Virus record (IMG/VR): IMGVR_UViG_3300047557_002212
Span: 1 to 36,552 of that record
DNA from: a virus
Reading direction: 5' to 3' (one strand)
DNA: 36,552 bases
In this document: piece after piece, positions 8,958 to 15,331 of the stretch
How the letters are laid out: the number at the start of each line of letters is the position of its first letter
How positions within the stretch are numbered: position 1 is the first letter of the stretch
Notes under the pieces: generated by a model
What the model was told of the DNA's origin: nothing
Databases searched by the model: none
Seen by the model: only the letters and a program-made list of their open reading frames with translations
Program-made: the position numbers and the translations under genes

Positions 8958-9282
8958 ATTCAAAAAGGGAACTTGTGAAATAGTTGATACACCTAATATA
9001 AATCAACAAAAATGTCTTATCTTGAAAAGAATAGTTCTCAACTATGTAAATAAACAAGAAAAACAATATGTTGATAGTTTAGATTTTTTTGACTATGAGT
9101 TTGGTTTAGATAAAAATACACAAATGATTAGTCAAATAGTAATCTTTAATGGTTATACTAACACTTTGGAATACTTTGATTTCAACCCAATACCAGTAGA
9201 ACTTGTTTGTGGAGATTACACTACTATTGAGGAGTTCTTGGAGCAGATTGAACCTTATATTGACTTTTATACTATTGAATAG
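8938..9282 (+). CDS. Hypothetical protein (114 aa)
   Basis: Acidic 114-residue protein rich in Tyr, Phe and Asp, with no recognised family. It starts at an ATG inside the previous gene; the later ATG at 8955 is in another frame and stops after nine codons. It is the last gene before the terminator at 9331-9359. Confidence 0.65.
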   Translation: MEEIQYEFKKGTCEIVDTPNINQQKCLILKRIVLNYVNKQEKQYVDSLDFFDYEFGLDKNTQMISQIVIFNGYTNTLEYFDFNPIPVELVCGDYTTIEEFLEQIEPYIDFYTIE

Positions 9283-9330
9283 CAAAACTGGTTTGTTATA
9301 CTATATTTCTAATGTGTAAATATGAAAAGG

Positions 9331-9359
9331 GTGGGGAAATTTTCCTCACTTTTTTTTTT
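9331..9359 (+). terminator. Rho-independent terminator
   Basis: GTGGGGAA / TTCCTCAC stem of 8 bp (one G-U pair) with a 3-nt loop at 9331-9349, followed by ten T (9350-9359). It closes the 8721-9282 unit and insulates it from the next promoter. Confidence 0.8.
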
Positions 9360-9367
9360 ACTTTTTG

Positions 9368-9399
9368 CTTGACTTTTGAGTTTTAATCGCTTACCTTTG
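9368..9399 (+). promoter_or_regulatory. Bacteroidota-type leaderless promoter
   Basis: CTTG(AC) at 9368-9371, 20-nt spacer, TACCTTTG at 9392-9399, ATG at 9407. The block GCTTGACTT...AATCGCTTAyCTTTGTAT is shared with the promoter of the minus-strand gene starting at 20133. Confidence 0.85.
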
Positions 9400-9406
9400 T
9401 ATCATT

Positions 9407-9775
9407 ATGAGAGCAATACAAAAACAAATCACCTACTCCTTTGATGGAGACACAGCACTTTATCGTCGCAACCTCAACTACACTTTCACACAGAAAGAGG
9501 CTGGTTGGACTGGCAAGAAAAACAATCGTGGTAAAACTAATCTCAAAACATTTATCAAGTGTAATGGTTTCCTTGTAAATCGTTTTGTAGGTAGTATTGA
9601 GGAGAATATGGCTAAAATCATATTCCAGATTGATAGGCATTTTGATAAAGCCTTGTTAGATAATCAACTACGCACACGTGAGGGTGAGTTATTGTCTAAC
9701 AAAAATATGTATATCTGTGGCAGTAATACTGCTCTCACCAAATCCATTAGTGTTGAAACTAAAATTATTTACTAA
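9407..9775 (+). CDS. Hypothetical early protein (122 aa)
   Basis: A basic 122-residue protein beginning MRAIQKQITYSFDGDT; no family recognised. The start is fixed by the promoter, whose -7 element ends 7 nt before the ATG. It is a single-gene unit; the next gene has its own promoter. The opposite-strand reading frame across it is a shadow. Confidence 0.7.
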   Translation: MRAIQKQITYSFDGDTALYRRNLNYTFTQKEAGWTGKKNNRGKTNLKTFIKCNGFLVNRFVGSIEENMAKIIFQIDRHFDKALLDNQLRTREGELLSNKNMYICGSNTALTKSISVETKIIY

Positions 9776-9779
9776 TAAA

Positions 9780-9811
9780 TTTGTATATTGTTAAACTTTA
9801 TATTACCTTTG
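9780..9811 (+). promoter_or_regulatory. Bacteroidota-type leaderless promoter
   Basis: TTTG at 9780-9783, 20-nt spacer, TACCTTTG at 9804-9811, ATG at 9819. The spacer carries the AACTTTATATTA block shared by five other early promoters. Confidence 0.88.
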
Positions 9812-9818
9812 TATCATT

Positions 9819-10457
9819 ATGAAAAAGACACAGACACCAGAGTTCAAAGTTATTGATTACACAGACAAGTTTATTCTTGTATTAGGAGCCACTCGTCCTT
9901 TAAGAAAGCAGTTTTTACAAATAGGTGGAGTATGGAAAAGTGTTTGTTCTTTGGCAGACAAAGGTTTCAAGTTCAAAAGAGAATTAAAATCACAAGTAGA
10001 GGAAATAATCTTAAATTATATGATAGAATTAGAAAATCCCCCAAAAAATCCTATTATTCAACGCCATATTGATAGTTGTAATAAGGGTGCTGTTAGTTTC
10101 ACTGCTGAAAAACAGATTGTAGATTGGCTACACAAACAAGCCCATACACAAAATGTTTCTGTATCACAAATATGTAGAGACATTATGTCTAACTATATTG
10201 GGTATATGGAACACCTTTCTAAACTTGGTGTTAGAGCCAAAAGTTTTAAGCACACATTACAAAGTGATGCTGGTGATGCTTTTGTTAAAGATGGTGGTGA
10301 AACTACCCAAAGCAACACCAAATATACTTGTAAAGTTTGTAATGGTGAAATACCAGAAGCAAGAGCCAAAGGTGCTTTACAATATAAAAAGACACCCACT
10401 TATTGTTCTAATAAGTGCTATAATGTAGGACATAACTTGTTAAAGAAAGAAAAATAA
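9819..10457 (+). CDS. Early DNA-binding-like protein with C-terminal zinc ribbon
   Basis: A 212-residue protein. Residues about 12-52 (DYTDKFILVLGATRPLRKQFLQIGGVWK) resemble a small domain common in Bacteroidota mobile-element and phage proteins (pattern 'aVfGdTk.iK..Lk.lGGkfn'). About 93-127 (VSFTAEKQIVDWLHKQA ... VSQICRDIMSNYI) look ribbon-helix-helix-like. The C-terminus has a Cys4 cluster at C171, C174, C196 and C200. A regulatory or DNA-binding role is inferred. The start is fixed by the promoter. Confidence 0.6.
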   Translation: MKKTQTPEFKVIDYTDKFILVLGATRPLRKQFLQIGGVWKSVCSLADKGFKFKRELKSQVEEIILNYMIELENPPKNPIIQRHIDSCNKGAVSFTAEKQIVDWLHKQAHTQNVSVSQICRDIMSNYIGYMEHLSKLGVRAKSFKHTLQSDAGDAFVKDGGETTQSNTKYTCKVCNGEIPEARAKGALQYKKTPTYCSNKCYNVGHNLLKKEK

Positions 10458-10467
10458 CTTATATTTG
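10436..10467 (+). promoter_or_regulatory. Bacteroidota-type leaderless promoter
   Basis: CTTG at 10436-10439 (inside the preceding coding end), 20-nt spacer, TATATTTG at 10460-10467, ATG at 10472 after only 4 nt. Confidence 0.75.
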
Positions 10468-10471
10468 TATT

Positions 10472-10924
10472 ATGAAAACAAGAGAAAGTGTATATCAAGA
10501 GTATATGGCGCGTATCAATAACGCTGATGAAAAAACTAAAAGGAGTTGGGCTGTTAAATGTAAAAACAGAGGTTGGGACAGACCTATTGTTGGTTTGACT
10601 TTTTGGGATGAAAGAGGTGAGTGGTTAGTTTATGATATAGCAAAAACTGGCACTTACCCTATACACGTCGTCTGTATTGATTTTGAAGGCAGTGATGTTT
10701 TAGTCAATAGAGAAATGACTTATGGTAGAAACAGAAAAACTATTTTACATTTAGGTAAGCAAATGTGTTGGAGTTGGGGTTGTGAAACTACCAAGAAAGC
10801 AAAAAAATACGCTTGGGCGAAACATAGAGGTGGTTTGGCTGCTTTATTACCACACGAACAAATCAACAGAGACAATAAACTAAATCAACTTATGGATGAA
10901 GATTTTTTTTCATTTCTTGACTAA
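10472..10924 (+). CDS. Hypothetical early protein (150 aa)
   Basis: A 150-residue Trp-rich basic protein with an acidic C-terminus (MDEDFFSFLD); not recognised. It lies 14 nt after the zinc-ribbon gene but has its own leaderless promoter inside that gene's end. Some Trp/Gly patterns (GLTFWDERGEWLVYD) suggest a beta-sheet core. Confidence 0.65.
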   Translation: MKTRESVYQEYMARINNADEKTKRSWAVKCKNRGWDRPIVGLTFWDERGEWLVYDIAKTGTYPIHVVCIDFEGSDVLVNREMTYGRNRKTILHLGKQMCWSWGCETTKKAKKYAWAKHRGGLAALLPHEQINRDNKLNQLMDEDFFSFLD

Positions 10925-10929
10925 AAACA

Positions 10930-10961
10930 TTTGTATATTCAATAACTTTATATTACCTTTG
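10930..10961 (+). promoter_or_regulatory. Bacteroidota-type leaderless promoter
   Basis: TTTG at 10930-10933, 20-nt spacer, TACCTTTG at 10954-10961, ATG at 10966. Confidence 0.88.
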
Positions 10962-10965
10962 TATT

Positions 10966-11400
10966 ATGAAAAACACTAACACACACCCCTCCAACATTTG
11001 TTGTCTATGTAAGCAACCCTTTACAGGTTATGGCAACAATCCAAGTCCTCTCTATGATGACTTTACAATCAATCTTGACGCTGATGACGAACACGATGTA
11101 ATGGTATTCAGTGATGAACCATTAGATGCCAGATGTTGTGATACTTGTAATAGTTCCCTTGTCCTACCATTTAGAATGCGTTTAGCAGTAAGTGGGCGTG
11201 ATTTTATCAAAAGTCAAGATTTCAAAAACATACAAGAAAGATATGGGTATAAACCTGTATCTGTTGTAAGAGATACAAAGATTGATACTATACTAACTCC
11301 TACATTTGCTGAAAGAGAAAAAGCGTTTAAGCAAAGACAGAAAGCAACTTGTCGTAAATACAAGATGCTTGAAATTGGTAGTCCAAAAAGGGTTATATAA
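10966..11400 (+). CDS. Early zinc-binding protein (144 aa)
   Basis: The N-terminus carries paired cysteine knuckles: C12/C13-x-x-C15 and C57/C58-x-x-C61, separated by an acidic loop, a likely zinc ribbon. The C-terminal third is Lys/Arg-rich, consistent with nucleic-acid binding. No family recognised. It is the last gene of the plus-strand early block and ends ahead of the terminator at 11439. Confidence 0.65.
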   Translation: MKNTNTHPSNICCLCKQPFTGYGNNPSPLYDDFTINLDADDEHDVMVFSDEPLDARCCDTCNSSLVLPFRMRLAVSGRDFIKSQDFKNIQERYGYKPVSVVRDTKIDTILTPTFAEREKAFKQRQKATCRKYKMLEIGSPKRVI

Positions 11401-11438
11401 AAATACTTTTATGTTTGTTGTTTCATAATTTTGATGTA

Positions 11439-11466
11439 AAAACACCCACTTTTAGTGGGTGTTTTT
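11439..11466. terminator. Bidirectional rho-independent terminator
   Basis: AAAACACCCACT / AGTGGGTGTTTT: a 12-bp perfect stem with a TTT loop, flanked by A-tract on one side and T-tract on the other. It lies between convergent units (plus-strand genes ending at 11400, minus-strand operon ending at 11508) and should stop both. Confidence 0.88.
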
Positions 11467-11507
11467 CTTTGTTTTTATGGAGTGTCTAACAAACCTGTGT
11501 AAGTATT

Positions 11508-11807
11508 CTAACTTTCCTCCTCCCACTTTCTTTTGTCCTGACTTGAAAAAACATATTCACCAATCTTTCTTGGTTTATACTTTCCTCTCCAACCAACAGG
11601 ACGCCCTCTTTTCTTGGGCGTCTTTTTCCTTTCTTGTTCCTCCTTATGTTTGGCATCTACCTCACCATTTCTACACTCTGGACTACAATAAACATTACTT
11701 GGTGATGTAGGGTAAAACCAATTCTGGCAGTTCCTATATTTACACTGCTGCTTACCATCATATTTGTTTCCAAACATTTCCTCTAATGATACACCTAAAT
11801 ACGCCAT
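11508..11807 (-). CDS. Small zinc-finger protein with AT-hook
   Basis: A 99-residue basic protein with a Cys4 cluster at C22, C27, C41 and C45, followed by a Lys/Arg-rich stretch containing the AT-hook core RGRP (67-70) within KKRGRPVG. This combination suggests binding to AT-rich DNA. It is the last gene of the replication-like operon, one base after the preceding gene. The precise role is unknown. Confidence 0.65.
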   Translation of the reverse strand: MAYLGVSLEEMFGNKYDGKQQCKYRNCQNWFYPTSPSNVYCSPECRNGEVDAKHKEEQERKKTPKKRGRPVGWRGKYKPRKIGEYVFSSQDKRKWEEES

Positions 11808-11808
11808 C

Positions 11809-12066
11809 TCAAATCTTTGTTATTTTTCCATCTAAAAAGTGTCTAAACTCACTTACACTGAAAGGTATTTCAAACCCACATTTAGTCCAATCATCAACAA
11901 ACTTTTTGTAGTAGCCATATTCTTTGTAATAAGATGCTCTGTATTCTTTTTGTTGAGCGAGGTTTTCTGCTTGGTAAGCCTTCATTTTTTCTTTTAGTTT
12001 TGTTTTGTTTTTCTCATAGTATGTCTCCATATAATTCATTAGTTTTTTGTGTGAATACAAATCCAT
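11809..12066 (-). CDS. Small basic hypothetical protein
   Basis: Up to 85 residues, Lys/Tyr-rich, with a long helix (YYEKNKTKLKEKMKAYQAENLAQQKEY); not recognised. The first ATG (12066) gives a 53-nt overlap with the upstream gene. In-frame ATGs at 12039 and 12030 would shorten this, so the start is uncertain. It sits between two zinc-finger genes and may bind nucleic acid. Confidence 0.55.
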   Translation of the reverse strand: MDLYSHKKLMNYMETYYEKNKTKLKEKMKAYQAENLAQQKEYRASYYKEYGYYKKFVDDWTKCGFEIPFSVSEFRHFLDGKITKI

Positions 12067-12313
12067 AACCCTCTTTAATCAATAATCTTATTTCTTGTTC
12101 TGTTAGTTTTTTCAAGATATACCTTACACCATCGTGTGTAATAACTGCGTCTCTGTATTTGAGTTTGGTATAATCTTGATGTTTTCTACTTGTTTGGTTT
12201 TTCTCTCTACCTGCTTGTCTCCTACAATCTTGGCAATCACTTGAACGCTTACCATTATTTTGAAAGTAAAACTCATCATCAGTCAAGTCCCTTTTACATA
12301 TCTTACATATCAT
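12014..12313 (-). CDS. Small zinc-knuckle protein (99 aa)
   Basis: Starts MICKICKRDLTDDEFY with a C3-x2-C6 ... C27-x2-C30 cluster, the pattern of short phage proteins in which a CxxC pair precedes an F-Y-x-N segment and a second CxxC (often beside HNH modules). No H-N-H residues are visible, so it is probably a DNA-binding knuckle rather than a nuclease. It overlaps the end of the polymerase-like gene by 11 nt. Confidence 0.6.
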   Translation of the reverse strand: MICKICKRDLTDDEFYFQNNGKRSSDCQDCRRQAGREKNQTSRKHQDYTKLKYRDAVITHDGVRYILKKLTEQEIRLLIKEGYGFVFTQKTNELYGDIL

Positions 12314-13538
12314 TATTGATTTCTATTTTTTGTATGTGTAGTTTGAATAAAGGGTATTTGTCTTTAATCATTTTAACTACACTATCAGCGTGTTTTTCCT
12401 TTACTATAAATGAGTCGTGTATAGGTAAGCAGAAATCTACCTCATCTGGCATTTGTTTGTAAAACTCATCTACCCAAATGTTTGCTTCTCTCCTTTGTAA
12501 ATGTGAAGCCCTCCTATTTTCTCTAACTAAACTTTTCCAATAGACAACCTCGTCAAAATAACTATCAAGGAATTCACAACACCTTTTTATTTCAAGTTGC
12601 GTCATAATCTGCTCTTTACAAGCAGGTTTGTTAGGTTCCAATCTTGATAGTAGTTTATCTCCTAACTTATCTTTCCAAGAACCACCAAAAACCCATATCA
12701 ACCACAATCTTTTAGAGTTTTTACTACATAATCTTATGTGTGTAATACCCTTTTCATACAATAGATTACTTAAATGGGTGTAAAAGTAAGTATCTCCAAG
12801 TATTGCTTCCCTATATTTAGGGCAAGATATGTTAAATTCCTCCATATCCATTAGTAATTGTGTAGGTTGGGAACATTTACAATCTACAACAACCAGTTTA
12901 TCTTTGTGTTTGTAGTTTTGTATAACCTCTCTCCATTTTGTAATACCTTTCCAATAGATTCTTAAACCAGATGTTCCTTTATGATAGTTGCCTTCACCAG
13001 TAATGCCTATGTCTGCTAATGATGAAAGTAGTAAGTTAAAGTTAGTATTACCAACCTGTTTTAACTCTACTGGTATTTCTACCCATTTATGTTTAGAGTT
13101 TTTCATTTCTGTATCAAACAAATACCACCACCTTTCACAAAATCTATATGACTTGGAAATGTGTAATGAGGTAGAAAATGATTCTTTCTTTCTTGTTTTG
13201 AATAAATCCTTTTCATCTTGAACCTCAACAGATAATGCCTCTAATACTCCCCACTCTTTTAAAGGGAATAGGTATTTGTAGTAATAAGGAGTAATCACCT
13301 CTTTGTAAAAATCTGTTGGTAGTTCAATAAAATCACTTACTTTCTTTTGTTGTTTGTAAAAGTCAAGTTGATATAAATGTAATACAGAATAAATACCATT
13401 TCTAAAAGCATTTTGGGACTTTTTCCCTTTTTTAAGGTATTTTTTTAAGGTTTCACTACCAGTATTAGTTTTTAGGTGATAATCTATGTAATCAACTAAT
13501 ACTTGTGGTAGAAATGTCCTTGTTTCTCTTTTTTCCAT
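12303..13538 (-). CDS. Divergent family A polymerase-like protein (candidate phage replication polymerase)
   Basis: A 411-residue protein. Residues 215-230 (LVVVDCKCSQPTQLLM) match palm motif A of Pol I/T7-RNAP-like enzymes, with D219 as metal ligand. A GDTYFYTHLSNLL segment (248-260), then K276/R277 and FGG (284-286), sit where motif B is expected. LQRREANIWV (347-356) and the motif C-like PIHDSFIV (372-379, H374-D375) complete the palm. No exonuclease domain is visible, and the protein is far shorter than Pol I. It is the only replication enzyme candidate. Its start overlaps the homing endonuclease stop by one base (TAATG). Confidence 0.55.
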   Translation of the reverse strand: MEKRETRTFLPQVLVDYIDYHLKTNTGSETLKKYLKKGKKSQNAFRNGIYSVLHLYQLDFYKQQKKVSDFIELPTDFYKEVITPYYYKYLFPLKEWGVLEALSVEVQDEKDLFKTRKKESFSTSLHISKSYRFCERWWYLFDTEMKNSKHKWVEIPVELKQVGNTNFNLLLSSLADIGITGEGNYHKGTSGLRIYWKGITKWREVIQNYKHKDKLVVVDCKCSQPTQLLMDMEEFNISCPKYREAILGDTYFYTHLSNLLYEKGITHIRLCSKNSKRLWLIWVFGGSWKDKLGDKLLSRLEPNKPACKEQIMTQLEIKRCCEFLDSYFDEVVYWKSLVRENRRASHLQRREANIWVDEFYKQMPDEVDFCLPIHDSFIVKEKHADSVVKMIKDKYPLFKLHIQKIEINNDM

Positions 13539-14002
13539 TAGATTTTGTGATGGATTTTCTTTGCTTGTAAATATGCTTCCCTCGCTTCTGCTTCTGTGTT
13601 AAAATAACCAAGACATTTGGATTTGTAATTTACAGAAATAGTTGCTTGCCACTTTTTTGTATTTTTATGATATGAATAACCTTTTGCGTCTGTATTATGT
13701 AAATTTTGCTGTGTTGTAATTTTTCTTAAATTGATAAAACTATTGTCTAAACTATTTCGGTTTATGTGGTCTATTACAAAAGGCTTTTCAACTAATTCAC
13801 CAGTAGCCAAATACCAAACAAAATGATGGTGATACAACTTATTGATTTTATCATTATGTCTAAAACATATGATTCTATAACCAACACTATTTGTAGAAAT
13901 TATTTCTTTACCAAATTTATTACACACTTTACCTGTGGTTAAATCTGCTGTAAAACCTTTTTTTATCAAGTATTGTATTTTTTCAAGTTTAGTCATCTCC
14001 AA
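13538..14002 (-). CDS. HNH homing endonuclease with AP2 domain
   Basis: A 154-residue protein. An HNH module spans about residues 57-103: HHH at 58-60, VIDHINRN with H79, and N91 in the NLRKIT motif. It is followed by an AP2-like DNA-binding domain (108-149, GYSYHKNTKKWQATI ... GYFNTEAEAREAY). This is the usual layout of free-standing phage HNH homing endonucleases, which lie next to conserved replication genes and cut relatives lacking them. It overlaps the upstream gene by 14 nt. Confidence 0.85.
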   Translation of the reverse strand: MEMTKLEKIQYLIKKGFTADLTTGKVCNKFGKEIISTNSVGYRIICFRHNDKINKLYHHHFVWYLATGELVEKPFVIDHINRNSLDNSFINLRKITTQQNLHNTDAKGYSYHKNTKKWQATISVNYKSKCLGYFNTEAEAREAYLQAKKIHHKI

Positions 14003-14423
14003 TAAGTTTGTTTATCTTGGAATTCCTAATGATACTTTGTGGTTCAAAAACTTGTAAATCCTTTGTATCATTTTCTAATTTCTTAAATTCCTCATCACCA
14101 CGCCAGTATTTAGAAACTGGTTTATTGTTTATACTCCAAACAATAGACATTACCTCTTGCCACTCATTATGTGGTTGAATAGTTTTGGTAAGTTGTCCGT
14201 CCCAATGCGGTGTATCACAATTTGCTGCTGTGTAAATGAAATCCTCACAATCTCTACTTTGTGCTTCTGTATCTAAAAACTCTCCAAAATCTTCAAAATC
14301 TTCTTTTGTGTCCCCATATTCTTTTAACATTTCAAACATTTCTTTTTCTGTTAGGCAAAACTCTTGATAAACAGGAACTATTTGATACTCTGTTCGTGTA
14401 AGTAAGTATTTCTTGGATTTCAT
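13989..14423 (-). CDS. Acidic hypothetical protein (144 aa), first gene of the replication operon
   Basis: A Glu/Asp-rich 144-residue protein, not recognised, with Trp-containing segments (HNEWQEVMSIVWSINNK, SKYWRGDEEF). It starts at 14423; the ACTAAATA motif at 14448-14455 on the same strand precedes it. Being first in the operon with the polymerase-like protein, it may act in replication. That is context only. Confidence 0.6.
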   Translation of the reverse strand: MKSKKYLLTRTEYQIVPVYQEFCLTEKEMFEMLKEYGDTKEDFEDFGEFLDTEAQSRDCEDFIYTAANCDTPHWDGQLTKTIQPHNEWQEVMSIVWSINNKPVSKYWRGDEEFKKLENDTKDLQVFEPQSIIRNSKINKLIGDD

Positions 14424-14447
14424 ATATATTTGTTTTATATATTATTA

Positions 14448-14455
14448 TATTTAGT
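14448..14455 (-). promoter_or_regulatory. ACTAAATA late-type motif (replication operon)
   Basis: On the minus strand, AAACTAAATATAAT lies 24 nt upstream of the ATG at 14423. It continues as ACTAAATATAAT, as at 2682 and 20186. Confidence 0.45.
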
Positions 14456-14482
14456 TTCCCTTAAAGGTTTAGTTAGGTATAA

Positions 14483-14511
14483 GGGAAACCCTCCTTTGAG
14501 GGAGGTTTCCC
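14483..14511. other. Strong hairpin upstream of replication operon
   Basis: GGGAAACC (14483-14490) pairs with GGTTTCCC (14504-14511); the inner TCC/GGA adds pairs with one bulged C. A further TTTCCCTT copy at 14455-14462 can pair alternatively with AAGGGAAA at 14481-14488. This is an attenuator-like pair of exclusive stems ahead of the operon. Confidence 0.6.
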
Positions 14512-14790
14512 AACCAGAATAGTAAAATTAGGTATAAAATAGGTAGTTGTTTATGGTGTGTGCCAAAACAATTATAGTCAGTTAAAGTGTTTAAGATAGT
14601 CAAGAAAGTCAAGAAATACAGGGAGGGAGAAAAAGACAGTTATGACTTTATGTTGCGCTTATTCTATGTATGAGTTGCGCTGATTGTGGTTAGATAAGTT
14701 GAGTTTGGTTGATTGGTTGAGTAAGTATAAGCAAGCGCTTTTGGGAGGGATAAACCAAAAAAAAGATTAAATAATTTATTTTTTATTTTA

Positions 14791-14822
14791 TTTGGACTTT
14801 TCCCACCACTTGACTACCTTTG
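14791..14822 (+). promoter_or_regulatory. Bacteroidota-type promoter inside the non-coding region (plus)
   Basis: TTTG at 14791-14794, exactly 20 nt, TACCTTTG at 14815-14822, then TATT-GTG. It is a full match to the early promoters but no known gene follows. Confidence 0.8.
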
Positions 14823-14826
14823 TATT

Positions 14827-14883
14827 GTGGGAATCTGTGGTGATTGGGTTGATTACTCACACCACGTGTTGCCGGCGATTTAA
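14827..14883 (+). CDS. Possible 18-residue leaderless peptide
   Basis: GTG at 14827 occupies the position that ATG has in other leaderless early genes (TTTGTATT-GTG). The frame runs 18 sense codons to TAA at 14881-14883 and includes W-V-D-Y-S-H-H. It may be a leader peptide or a coincidence on a structured RNA. Confidence 0.25.
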   Translation: MGICGDWVDYSHHVLPAI

Positions 14884-14926
14884 CCACACCTTTGCTCGGC
14901 ACTGCTGTGATTTACTCTAACAGCAT
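14829..14926. ncRNA. Candidate structured RNA between convergent promoters
   Basis: Three consecutive hairpins: GTGGTG/CACCAC (14837-14842 with 14860-14865), TGCCG/CGGCA (14870-14874 with 14897-14901) and TGCTGT/ACAGCA (14903-14908 with 14920-14925). This stretch is visibly richer in G+C than its surroundings. It lies just downstream of a complete promoter on either side, so RNA can start at both ends and run through it. No U-tract terminator follows. No known RNA family recognised. Confidence 0.4.
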
Positions 14927-14928
14927 TA

Positions 14929-14960
14929 CAAAGATACGAACTTACTTTGACTTATCCAAA
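14929..14960 (-). promoter_or_regulatory. Bacteroidota-type promoter inside the non-coding region (minus)
   Basis: Read on the minus strand: TTTG at 14960-14957, 20 nt, TATCTTTG at 14936-14929, then TAATG. It faces the plus-strand promoter at 14791 and could supply a roughly 500-nt leader to the replication operon starting at 14423. Confidence 0.78.
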
Positions 14961-14961
14961 T

Positions 14962-15117
14962 CTATTCACATTTATTTCCATCTATTACATCTATTCACAT
15001 CCACTCCCACCAATCACATCTATCACATTACTCAAACTCCTCTGTGTTGATTGGTGTGAGCCCTGTGATTGATTGGAACCCATCACAACCAGTCCCAACC
15101 AATAAGAACTATCACAT
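14962..15117. repeat. Iteron-like repeats CTAT(T)CACAT
   Basis: Copies at 14962-14971, 14982-14990, 14991-15000, 15020-15028 and 15109-15117, with further AATCACAT and CATCACAA fragments between them. CTATTCACA is one base away from the relaxed DnaA box TTATNCACA. Clusters like this are typical of origins, but protein binding is inference. Confidence 0.5.
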
Positions 15118-15147
15118 TAGTCCCAACTAATCCCATCTATAAGACAG

Positions 15148-15206
15148 AATTATATTTGGTATGATTTAGTTAGATAAATCCCCACAAAATTATATTTGGT
15201 ATGATT
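15148..15206 (+). repeat. Two 19-nt perfect direct repeats
   Basis: AATTATATTTGGTATGATT at 15148-15166 and again at 15188-15206, start-to-start distance 40 nt (about four helical turns). The second copy overlaps the left arm of the inverted repeat at 15179. Confidence 0.85.
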
Positions 15207-15245
15207 ATTTCAGTAAAATCTAAACAAAATATAATTTTGTGGGGA
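15179..15245. repeat. 19-bp perfect inverted repeat
   Basis: Arms 15179-15197 (TCCCCACAAAATT...) and 15227-15245 (...AATTTTGTGGGGA) are perfect complements over 19 bp, with a 29-nt loop containing GGTATGATT. It could be a cruciform, protein-binding site or terminator of the minus-strand early block. Confidence 0.8.
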
Positions 15246-15297
15246 CACGGGGGGTGGGGGGTGATTATTCTTACCCTTTGGGGTTTGGTGGGTTGGG
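15241..15297 (+). other. G-rich tract with G-quadruplex potential
   Basis: G4, G6 and G6 runs at 15241-15261, then G4, GG, GGG and GGG between 15280 and 15297, in an otherwise AT-rich genome. It sits between the inverted repeat and the end of the gene at 15332. Confidence 0.5.
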
Positions 15298-15331
15298 TAG
15301 TATCCACAAAAATTTTAACCAATAAATTGTA

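Larger units (their letters stand above)
14424..15331. other. Large non-coding region, candidate replication origin / control region
   Basis: About 900 nt without a convincing gene of usual length. It contains, in order: a strong hairpin (14483-14511), 9-nt tandem repeats (GTCAAGAAA, near 14598), two facing Bacteroidota-type promoters (14791-14822 and 14960-14929) enclosing three hairpins, a cluster of CTATTCACAT-like repeats (14962-15117), 19-nt direct repeats, a 19-bp inverted repeat (15179-15245) and a G-rich tract (15241-15297). Iterons, secondary structure and position between the replication operon and early genes suggest an origin. Confidence 0.5.

Noticed and set aside
11459-11710. 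Plus-strand frame of 83 codons starting in the terminator
   Set aside because: It begins at the terminator hairpin and lies antisense to the zinc-finger/AT-hook gene.
14424-15331. tRNA or known riboswitch in the non-coding region
   Set aside because: No cloverleaf, T-loop or recognised riboswitch core was found; the hairpins do not match a family I know.
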